Of a stretch of DNA of 28,730 bases, positions 20,189-25,510 are shown piece after piece. This stretch comes from a virus. A model generated the notes under the pieces. It was not told where the DNA came from and did no database searches. It was given only the letters and a program-made list of their open reading frames with translations. Position 1 is the stretch's first letter, and the number at the start of each line of letters is the position of its first letter. The DNA is taken from IMG/VR virus record IMGVR_UViG_3300042565_001315, positions 1 to 28,730 of that record. One strand, given 5' to 3'. The position numbers were made by a program, and so were the translations under genes.

Positions 20189-20395
20189 ATGCGGTACGCG
20201 AACATCAACAACAGCCCCAGACTGCTCAGAACGCTTAAGGTTCTGAGAAAAAACACGGAGCTAACAACTCTGGAGATCATACAAAAAGCCCGTGTCTGCG
20301 CTGTGAGTGCAATCATCTCGGAGCTGCGGCAAAACGGGTTCAGCATTTCCTGCAAACGCAGGGGCAACAATTGGTTTTACAAACTGGAGAATTGA
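20189..20395 (+). CDS. Small winged-helix DNA-binding protein (68 aa)
   Basis: LRTLKVLRKNTELTTLEIIQ, ARVCAVSAIISELRQNGFSI and CKRRGNNWFYKLEN: three helices and a C-terminal wing, the pattern of the HTH_39-type small phage proteins. It could be a transcription factor or recombination directionality-type factor. There is no good ribosome site before ATG 20189. No integrase is in the window. Confidence 0.6.
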   Translation: MRYANINNSPRLLRTLKVLRKNTELTTLEIIQKARVCAVSAIISELRQNGFSISCKRRGNNWFYKLEN

Positions 20396-20396
20396 C

Positions 20397-20585
20397 ATGA
20401 ATGCGTATAAGCAAGTAAGAGCAGGCGAGCAATCAGTATTTGTCTCGCCAATGCCCTCCGCCGGAGGCGTGTGGCTGTCTATCAACGCAATTTGCGGTTC
20501 TATGAATGCTCAGCTTAACCAAAAGCAGATGCAGGAACTCATCGAGGCTTTGCAGTCTTATGTGGCCTTTTCCGAAGTTTCCTAA
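20397..20585 (+). CDS. Hypothetical small protein (62 aa)
   Basis: GGAG precedes ATG 20397 by 8 nt. The protein (NAYKQVRAGEQSVFVSPMPS, GGVWLSINAICGSMNAQLNQ, QMQELIEALQSYVAF) is of mixed beta and helix type. No family is recognised. A near-perfect palindrome follows its stop by about 10 bp. Confidence 0.55.
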   Translation: MNAYKQVRAGEQSVFVSPMPSAGGVWLSINAICGSMNAQLNQKQMQELIEALQSYVAFSEVS

Positions 20586-20594
20586 TCCTTTGGA

Positions 20595-20620
20595 CAGGCC
20601 TGGGCAATTGCCTGGGCCTG
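20595..20620. repeat. 26-bp near-perfect palindrome between genes
   Basis: CAGGCC-t-GGGCAATTGCC-t-GGGCCTG: two T/G mismatches break an otherwise perfect dyad centred on AATT. There is no T run after it, so it is not a normal terminator. It could be a protein-binding site or a processing hairpin. Confidence 0.6.
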
Positions 20621-20647
20621 ATAAGTTTGACCCTAGCAAGGACGACT

Positions 20648-20851
20648 ATGAACCAGCCCCCTATTGACAAGGGAGTACCTATCCCTAACCGCTTCCCTTT
20701 TTCAAAAATGGAAGTTGGCGACAGCTTTGTCATAACGACCAAGCGCCATACCGCATCTGTTGCCGCGAGGCGCTACGGTGACAAGCACGGAATGCGGTTC
20801 ATTACACGTCAAATGCCTGATGGCACCATCAGATGTTGGAGGACGCAATGA
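20648..20851 (+). CDS. Conserved small phage protein (67 aa)
   Basis: RFPFSKMEVGDSFVI near residue 14, then ARRYGDKHGMRFITRQ and GTIRCWRTQ at the end. The MxVGDSF, RYGxKHGxKF and DGxRxWR pattern is a known small phage family (DUF7303-like) of unknown function. AAGGA precedes ATG 20648 by 7 nt. The stop overlaps the next gene. Confidence 0.65.
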   Translation: MNQPPIDKGVPIPNRFPFSKMEVGDSFVITTKRHTASVAARRYGDKHGMRFITRQMPDGTIRCWRTQ

Positions 20852-21084
20852 GCAAACAAACCGACGCTATGAGACTGGCTGATAAGTTAGAAGACGTAGC
20901 GTTAAACGCATACGTTATTGAGCCTGCCGTAGCCGAACTGCGCCGTCAGCCTGCCGATGATCTCAGCGACGTTCTAAAGCGTGCCGACGTTTTGTACCAA
21001 AAAATCGGACAACAGTGGTTTGACTTGATCCCAAGAATTTACAGCCAATCTCGCGCCGACAAACTCAAGGAGAAGAACACATGA
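20848..21084 (+). CDS. Small accessory protein (78 aa)
   Basis: SKQTDAMRLADKLEDVALNA and VAELRRQPADDLSDVLKRAD. It shares the LADxLE and AELRR design with the protein at 16193-16423, so the two belong to the same loose family. Function unknown. ATGA overlaps on both sides. Confidence 0.6.
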   Translation: MSKQTDAMRLADKLEDVALNAYVIEPAVAELRRQPADDLSDVLKRADVLYQKIGQQWFDLIPRIYSQSRADKLKEKNT

Positions 21085-21287
21085 GCAAGACTAGTGCCGT
21101 ATACGCGCAAGGCCAACTTGTAGCAGCTGGAAACTGCCCTATTTGCGGTGGCCGATTTGTCAATCTAACGTGCCAGTCATGCGGCGGGCATTTTGAAAAT
21201 TTACAGCAAGTGCAGCAAATTTATGATTTGGCAGATGCGATCGTCAAAACCAAAGCCGCCATCGCTGCGGCAAAAGGGGAAGCATGA
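21081..21287 (+). CDS. Zinc-ribbon protein (68 aa)
   Basis: CPICGG near residue 19 and CQSCGG near residue 31 make a tight four-cysteine knuckle, followed by a helix (LQQVQQIYDLADAIVKTKAA). Possibly a small nucleic-acid or protein-binding adaptor. The end (AIAAAKGEA) again precedes the next ATG in the AAGGGGAAGCATGA junction type seen through the operon. Confidence 0.6.
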   Translation: MSKTSAVYAQGQLVAAGNCPICGGRFVNLTCQSCGGHFENLQQVQQIYDLADAIVKTKAAIAAAKGEA

Positions 21288-21463
21288 CAAAACCATCCGA
21301 CCTTCCGTATTTTCCCGGCAAAGAACTTGCAATAGAAGCCAGAGATCGCGGGATCAAAGTTATTGGCATCACTGATGACATTAAAGGAGCCATGATTATT
21401 GGCCTCATCCAGATCGTGAAGGAGCTGCGAGACGAGATTAGATGTTTAAAGGAGCAAGCATGA
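21284..21463 (+). CDS. Hypothetical small protein (59 aa)
   Basis: Starts MTKPSDLPYFPGKELAIEAR and ends in a helix (IQIVKELRDEIRCLKEQA). ATGA overlaps at both ends support it. No family is recognised. Confidence 0.5.
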   Translation: MTKPSDLPYFPGKELAIEARDRGIKVIGITDDIKGAMIIGLIQIVKELRDEIRCLKEQA

Positions 21464-21738
21464 AAGAAGACATTATCCGCATGGCGCGGGAAGCTGGAAT
21501 TGCGGATGCTTTTCTTGCTGAACCGCATCCAGGGGTTATGACTCAACTTGAACGCTTTGCCGCCCTTGTCGAAGACGCGCAAGCCAAAAGAATGCACGCC
21601 GAAGGCATGGTGACTGTCGGCCATATGCGCCAGCAGATCGCAGCCGAGCGCGAGGCAATCCTGCAAATGAGCGCGGCAACATGGTTCAAGACGCAGGCTG
21701 ACTACGACGCCGCTATCCAAGCAAGGGGGGAGGAATGA
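21460..21738 (+). CDS. Conserved accessory protein of the DIIRMAREAG type (92 aa)
   Basis: KEDIIRMAREAGIADAF at the start, FAALVEDAQAKRMHAEGM in the middle and ARGEE at the end. The pattern DxIRMAREAG-LERFAALV is common in phage accessory proteins. Function unknown. The start at 21460 is set by the ATGA overlap with the preceding gene. Confidence 0.65.
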   Translation: MKEDIIRMAREAGIADAFLAEPHPGVMTQLERFAALVEDAQAKRMHAEGMVTVGHMRQQIAAEREAILQMSAATWFKTQADYDAAIQARGEE

Positions 21739-21824
21739 ATAGCGAAATCATCGCTGCTTCCATTGCTTTCGTTGTTTGGTGCTGGCTTTTTTCGGAGGTG
21801 CTGGTCACATGGTTAAGAATGTAA
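21735..21824 (+). CDS. Very small membrane protein (29 aa)
   Basis: MNSEIIAASIAFVVWCWLFS followed by EVLVTWLRM: one membrane helix. GGGGGGAGGA precedes the ATG, which overlaps the preceding stop region. The role is unknown. Confidence 0.5.
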   Translation: MNSEIIAASIAFVVWCWLFSEVLVTWLRM

Positions 21825-21843
21825 ATGCTTTACAGGTTAAAAA

Positions 21844-22029
21844 ATGAAATCTTTACTAGACGCAAGTTTTAAGTATGTGCCCGCAGCGGCTACAGACATC
21901 AAAGCAACATGGAGAAAATTTGGATGGAAACCAACTAATGAACTGCCCAATATGCGGAAAGTGGTCAACAGTGAAAGCGACAAGAACAACAAACGGAATA
22001 ATCAAACGATACAGGATGTGCGCCAATGA
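21844..22029 (+). CDS. Small phage protein of the SFKYVPAAATD type (61 aa)
   Basis: The first 33 residues (MKSLLDASFKYVPAAATDIK, then ATWRKFGWKP) match a well-known short phage protein type. The remaining residues (SESDKNNKRNNQTIQDVRQ) are low-complexity and lie opposite the frame of the zinc protein at 21938, so the native C-terminus may be extended or altered. The stop overlaps the ATG at 22026. Confidence 0.6.
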   Translation: MKSLLDASFKYVPAAATDIKATWRKFGWKPTNELPNMRKVVNSESDKNNKRNNQTIQDVRQ

Positions 22030-22204
22030 GCATGCTTTCCACACTGAAGAACGACCCATCCCCAAAAACACTCACGGAGGTTCCAGACTTCGCAAGCTGG
22101 CACCACAAAAACCTAGCACAAGTGGCGACAGAGATGTTCCTACAAATCAAGGAACACGAATACGAAATCCAGACCCTGCGCCAAGACCTGAAGACTGCAA
22201 TTAA
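21938..22204 (+). CDS. NrdR-like zinc-finger protein, overlapping both neighbours
   Basis: From ATG 21938: MNCPICGKWSTVKATRTTNG, then RYRMCANEHAFHTEE. This is the zinc-finger module of NrdR/Ogr-like small phage regulators, with Cys pairs at 3/6 and C/H near residue 33. After about residue 42 the sequence is Pro/Lys/Arg-rich and overlaps the next gene by 179 bp, so the original stop may have been lost. Expression probably depends on translation coupling. It may act as a small transcription regulator. Confidence 0.5.
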   Translation: MNCPICGKWSTVKATRTTNGIIKRYRMCANEHAFHTEERPIPKNTHGGSRLRKLAPQKPSTSGDRDVPTNQGTRIRNPDPAPRPEDCN

Positions 22205-22232
22205 CGCTTACAGAGAGGTACTGACAAAATGA
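22026..22232 (+). CDS. Small helical phage protein (68 aa)
   Basis: VPDFASWHHKNLAQVATEMF and EIQTLRQDLKTAINAYREVL are the recognisable parts: a short linker and a long helix pair, a design known from phage accessory proteins. The ATG overlaps the stop of the 21844 gene. A second ATG at 22032 is possible. Function unknown. Confidence 0.55.
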   Translation: MSMLSTLKNDPSPKTLTEVPDFASWHHKNLAQVATEMFLQIKEHEYEIQTLRQDLKTAINAYREVLTK

Positions 22233-22408
22233 GCGATCCACACAATTGGGAATCCCGTTGCCGTCTGTGCAACAACACCGGCTTCACCATTGATGGCAAA
22301 CCTTGCGCTTGCCGTGACGACAAATTTAGCGACCAGTTAGCAATGGTGCTGGTTGGGCTTATCTGCCTGTTGGTTGCGTTGATAGCCGGTATCAACTTTG
22401 GGAAGTAG
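22229..22408 (+). CDS. Zinc-finger plus membrane-helix protein (59 aa)
   Basis: CRLCNNTGF and CACRDDK form a DnaJ-type cysteine pair motif, followed by a membrane helix (QLAMVLVGLICLLVALIAGI). This would place a small zinc knuckle at the inner membrane face. It is the last gene of the plus operon. Its stop is 1 nt from the stop of the convergent holin-like gene. Confidence 0.55.
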   Translation: MSDPHNWESRCRLCNNTGFTIDGKPCACRDDKFSDQLAMVLVGLICLLVALIAGINFGK

Positions 22409-22409
22409 C

Positions 22410-22778
22410 TTACTTCGCCTTGCGGCTGTAGAACAGCGTCCGATCCCCAAAAAGGTAGAAGCCCACAGCCGCAGCAAAGTTGTCTACAGCGTCGCTCGGC
22501 TGGCCCGACAGTTTGAGCGATGCCCAAGTGCTCAGCACAACAAGGGCCACAGCGGGCCGCATAAGCCTCACAGCGGCTTCAACCCACGGGTATGAGGGGT
22601 TGGCCCCACCGGCCTCGTTCATGGCCTTAAACATGTCTAGATCAAGCTGACGCATCTTGACGTACTCGTCAACGTTAACGGGCTTGTATTGATCGGTCTG
22701 AATGAAGCGACCAATAAGCGACTTGCCCAGGTCGACGGCCAGAGGGCCAAGGGCAGCAAGGATGGTTAGCGGGTCCAT
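22410..22778 (-). CDS. Holin-like protein (3TM type)
   Basis: 122 residues. DPLTILAALGPLAVDLGKSL at the start, a charged middle, then RLMRPAVALVVLSTWASLKL and AVGFYLFGDRTLFYSRK. The layout resembles the 3TM holin family linked to gene-transfer agents and phages. It would form inner-membrane pores for endolysin release. It is the last gene of the minus late operon in the window and overlaps the upstream gene by 13 bp. Confidence 0.7.
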   Translation of the reverse strand: MDPLTILAALGPLAVDLGKSLIGRFIQTDQYKPVNVDEYVKMRQLDLDMFKAMNEAGGANPSYPWVEAAVRLMRPAVALVVLSTWASLKLSGQPSDAVDNFAAAVGFYLFGDRTLFYSRKAK

Positions 22779-23005
22779 TTATGCACCTCCAGAGCGGCGT
22801 ATGCGATTAGTCCTGGCAGCGTGGTAGCCAGCGCGTCCAACGGGTCAGGCGTACCCTCTTTGCGATACCACTGTTGCCACTCGTAAAACACGCCGAAGGC
22901 GGCGCAGCCAAGAAACAACGCCTGCCCTAATGGCAGACTGTGCAAAATCCACAACGCCAAGCACGCGCCAGCGCCCATAGCGATATGTTGCAGCTTATCT
23001 ATCAC
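22766..23005 (-). CDS. Small membrane protein of the lysis cassette (79 aa)
   Basis: DKLQHIAMGAGACLALWILH at the start, GQALFLGCAAFGVFYEWQQW in the middle and DPLDALATTLPGLIAYAAL at the end: about three membrane segments. The DKLQH-YEW-TPDPLDALAT pattern is known from small phage membrane proteins of lysis regions (VanZ-like in style). It may be a second holin or antiholin. No spanin lipobox is present. Confidence 0.6.
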   Translation of the reverse strand: MIDKLQHIAMGAGACLALWILHSLPLGQALFLGCAAFGVFYEWQQWYRKEGTPDPLDALATTLPGLIAYAALEVHKWTR

Positions 23006-23457
23006 ACCAGCTCAAAGTGTGGGCCGTCTATAAACGGCCTCTGGCCTTGCTTACGGCGGGTATCAATGTAGTGCATCATTGCCGACTCCATAGAGCCATT
23101 CCATTTTCGGATGTCAGGAATGTTCCATGCCGCACCCCAGCGCAGTCCTACATTCGCCTCAATTGCTGCTAAACGCATCGCGTCTGCAATGTCGTCGTAC
23201 AGGTTCAATTCCCAAGAGATGCGGTTACCGATGTAGGCTACTAGGTCAATGGCCCGCCCCTCGATATGTGTGCCGCCCTCTTTAATTTGGCTTGCTCCTT
23301 TGGCGTACAGCTCGCGCTGGCGCTCTGGTGTGCGTAGCCCTTCGGTTACTGCAAAATCTACTTTTGTCAACTCAATCGCACGCTGCACAACACAAATCAA
23401 ATTAGGGTTTACCCCAACAAGACGGTCTATGGATCGTGCGCTAAGTTTAAAAGTCAT
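23002..23457 (-). CDS. Endolysin, peptidase M15 family
   Basis: 151 residues. EGLRT at 39-43, the zinc motif H64-x6-D71 (HIEGRAID) and H147 (GPHFEL) are the M15C set of L-alanyl-D-glutamate endopeptidases. It cuts the peptide side chain of peptidoglycan in host lysis. No signal peptide is seen, so it needs the holin. It overlaps both neighbours by 4 bp. Confidence 0.9.
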   Translation of the reverse strand: MTFKLSARSIDRLVGVNPNLICVVQRAIELTKVDFAVTEGLRTPERQRELYAKGASQIKEGGTHIEGRAIDLVAYIGNRISWELNLYDDIADAMRLAAIEANVGLRWGAAWNIPDIRKWNGSMESAMMHYIDTRRKQGQRPFIDGPHFELV

Positions 23458-23732
23458 TTGATCTTGGCCCGCAGCATCATGATCTCTAGTTGCTGCTCTA
23501 CGCGCTTCATCGTTTCAAGAAGTTCAGACCTAGTGACTGAATTTGCTTGCAGCTCCTTGACCGAAATTTGCAGCAACGTAATGTCTTTTTGGTGGCTTTG
23601 CACCGCATCAGACAAGTCGTCAATTGTGCGGTATATAGCCCACGCACCGCCAATAACCGTTAAAGTCATGGTAACAAACAGGCTTGGCAAGACCTTTTCG
23701 GTAAACCATCTCCAGCTCACGGTTTTCTCCAT
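23454..23732 (-). CDS. Membrane-anchored coiled-coil protein (92 aa)
   Basis: Residues 13-33 are one membrane helix (VLPSLFVTMTLTVIGGAWAI); then a long coiled coil (LSDAVQSHQKDITLLQISVK, LETMKRVEQQLEIMMLRAK). It may be an i-spanin-like or XhlA-like lysis accessory protein. No outer-membrane partner is evident. The stop overlaps the endolysin start by 4 bp. Confidence 0.6.
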   Translation of the reverse strand: MEKTVSWRWFTEKVLPSLFVTMTLTVIGGAWAIYRTIDDLSDAVQSHQKDITLLQISVKELQANSVTRSELLETMKRVEQQLEIMMLRAKIK

Positions 23733-24136
23733 GAATCAACCCCTAGCGTAAGTGCCAATAAATTTTCTGGCGTAACACGTTGCGTGGGGAGTTGACGGGT
23801 CATACACAACCAGCACCATTCATAGCAGTACAGCCAACTCCGCTTACTTGCCCTGAACGGTAATATAAACCATAACAATGAAAACCAATCGTACTTGGTT
23901 TCTTTGAATTGTGAAGTAACGTCTTCAGCAGATAGTTTAATGGGGATCAAGTCCCATTCTTCAGGCTTGTAGAAAGAAACGTGTAAGCCATCTTTAAAAG
24001 TTGCGTGGTACATCAAGTCATCAATGGCAATCCCGGCATGTGGATAGCGTGTGTGTAACCGCCAACGGGTGTACTTGGAAAACAACCCCGGCAAGCCAGG
24101 GCTGTCTGTGTGGCGCAGTGCTAGATAGACAGTCAT
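23717..24136 (-). CDS. Permuted papain-fold hydrolase-like protein (139 aa)
   Basis: H33 in YPHAGIAIDD and C104 in WLYCYEWC match the order His first, Cys later, of permuted NlpC/P60 (YiiX-type) enzymes; YHATFKDGLHV and YDWFSLLWF lie between. In phages such proteins sit near tail or lysis genes and may cut peptidoglycan peptides or act on cell-wall links. The extra cysteines C108 and C111 are unusual. Confidence 0.6.
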   Translation of the reverse strand: MTVYLALRHTDSPGLPGLFSKYTRWRLHTRYPHAGIAIDDLMYHATFKDGLHVSFYKPEEWDLIPIKLSAEDVTSQFKETKYDWFSLLWFILPFRASKRSWLYCYEWCWLCMTRQLPTQRVTPENLLALTLGVDSWRKP

Positions 24137-24321
24137 TCTGGGGCAATCTGAAACATCACAGTGGGCCTACTGCGCCCGTTGTGCAAGACGGTTCGAACCT
24201 GACGCACAGGCAGATCAGACAGATGGGCTAGAACTTCATCTTTGGACAAGCCAAGAGCATCGGCCAGCTCTTTAACCGTCCGTGGGTTCTCTTGAACCAT
24301 CTTCATAATCTGCTCGCGCAT
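24133..24321 (-). CDS. Small helix-turn-helix protein (62 aa)
   Basis: REQIMKMVQENPRTVKELAD then ALGLSKDEVLAHLSDL: a clear helix-turn-helix of winged-helix type, with a beta hairpin wing (RQVRTVLHNG, PTVMFQI). A DNA-binding regulator is likely. Its place in the late operon between fibre-type and lysis genes is unusual; it may be a late regulator. The ATG overlaps the preceding stop (TAATG). Confidence 0.65.
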   Translation of the reverse strand: MREQIMKMVQENPRTVKELADALGLSKDEVLAHLSDLPVRQVRTVLHNGRSRPTVMFQIAPE

Positions 24322-24677
24322 TACAGGCCTTCGCCTGGCACGATGTAGACAGTAGACGCACCAGCAGGGGCCAGGCCCGAGAAATAGGACTCACGATTAA
24401 AGCGCAGCACTTCAACAGCACCGGGAACCAGCACAATCGCCGCTGAAGGCGTGCCAGCGACAGGAGCTACTGCATTAGCCTCTGCAATAGCTGCCGTTGG
24501 GCCAACGCCCAAAAACACCGTATTGGCGCTAATGTTGATGATGCGGTATTGGCCTGTGCTTTGGGCATCAAGCCTTGAGAACACCAGAGCCTGGACGCCA
24601 GTAGAGGCAGAAGTCGTGGCAGGGATTACGACTGTGTTGCCAAGGGGTGCGAATGCAATTTGACTATTTGATGCCAT
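24321..24677 (-). CDS. Small beta-rich virion-type protein (118 aa)
   Basis: An Ala/Val/Thr-rich protein (IAFAPLGNTVVIPATTSAST, QYRIINISANTVFLGVGPTA, VPGAVEVLRFNRESYFSGLA). It reads as a single beta domain like small tail or head accessory proteins. The family is not recognised. It lies between the fibre-type genes and lysis genes. Confidence 0.6.
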   Translation of the reverse strand: MASNSQIAFAPLGNTVVIPATTSASTGVQALVFSRLDAQSTGQYRIINISANTVFLGVGPTAAIAEANAVAPVAGTPSAAIVLVPGAVEVLRFNRESYFSGLAPAGASTVYIVPGEGL

Positions 24678-24688
24678 GATTTTTCCAA

Positions 24689-24853
24689 TTACAAAATGAT
24701 TTCTGAACCATCTTCTTGAAGCAAAGCAAAGCCATCTTCTTTTAGCAAAACGCCATAAAGTTGAGTTTGACTTTGCAATGGAACGACTTTTGGTCGTGAT
24801 GTTATCCAGCTTAAAAGGCCGGTTGTGAGTGATGCGCGAACAGCTTTTAACAT
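24689..24853 (-). CDS. Hypothetical small protein (54 aa)
   Basis: Start at ATG 24853, with AGGA 7 nt upstream; the longer frame from 24949 overlaps the preceding gene. The product (LKAVRASLTTGLLSWITSRP, YGVLLKEDGFALLQEDGSEI) ends with a duplicated hairpin-like motif (LLKEDGFALLQEDGSE). No family is recognised. It could be a tail-fibre accessory or chaperone. Confidence 0.5.
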   Translation of the reverse strand: MLKAVRASLTTGLLSWITSRPKVVPLQSQTQLYGVLLKEDGFALLQEDGSEIIL

Positions 24854-24854
24854 T

Positions 24855-25502
24855 TTATTTTCCTGCCCAGCCAGTATTTCCGGTTCCGGATTGTTTAACG
24901 TACAGTGACGTAAGTACACCACCATCAGTTCGTGAATACAATGATCCAACAGGTGCAGTTACAACACCTTCTGGACTGCCAGAACCACTTGTCCAAGTGA
25001 TATTTCCCGGTAATGTAATGCCTTTACCAGATGTGCCGATGACTAGGTTTTCATCATCAATAACCAAGTTGCCTGCGGATGTCCAATAACCTCTGACATT
25101 ACCGCCCGAACCTGCCCAAGTTTGAATGTGGTTAGTACCATCTTGACGAATAAATAAAGATGCATTTCCCACAGCATCACCAGCAGAGTTGTTGTCGTAT
25201 ACAAAAATCTTTGCAAGAGACCCACTAGCAGAACCAATCTGAACTGAGTTAATTGCGGTTGTTCTAAAAGTTTCAATACTTGCATTTGCAAAACCAGTAG
25301 CATTTGCTGCTGGAGAGTAAATTCCGTTGGCGGGAATAGTTGCACCAGTAGGTGTGTAACTAGACGCAGAAACATCGCGACCCGCAGTTAAATTGGCAAC
25401 AGATACCTTATCTGTTGCTCCACTTTGAACAATCGGCAATACCTCCGTACCAGCAAGCGGAGTGGTTGCTGCTGGAAGCGCAGAAATTTTGGTGTCGGCC
25501 AT
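24855..25502 (-). CDS. Fibre-type virion protein (215 aa)
   Basis: The N-terminus MADTKISALPAATTPLAGTE, then VLPIVQSGATDKVSVANL, is a common anchor for phage fibre or appendage proteins. The middle is Ala/Ser/Gly-rich beta repeat sequence, and the end APVGSLYSRTDGGVLTSLYV followed by SGTGNTGWAGK is another common fibre-end motif. It follows the tailspike gene, so it may be a second receptor-binding part. AAGGAA precedes ATG 25502. Confidence 0.7.
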   Translation of the reverse strand: MADTKISALPAATTPLAGTEVLPIVQSGATDKVSVANLTAGRDVSASSYTPTGATIPANGIYSPAANATGFANASIETFRTTAINSVQIGSASGSLAKIFVYDNNSAGDAVGNASLFIRQDGTNHIQTWAGSGGNVRGYWTSAGNLVIDDENLVIGTSGKGITLPGNITWTSGSGSPEGVVTAPVGSLYSRTDGGVLTSLYVKQSGTGNTGWAGK

Positions 25503-25510
25503 ATTTTTCC

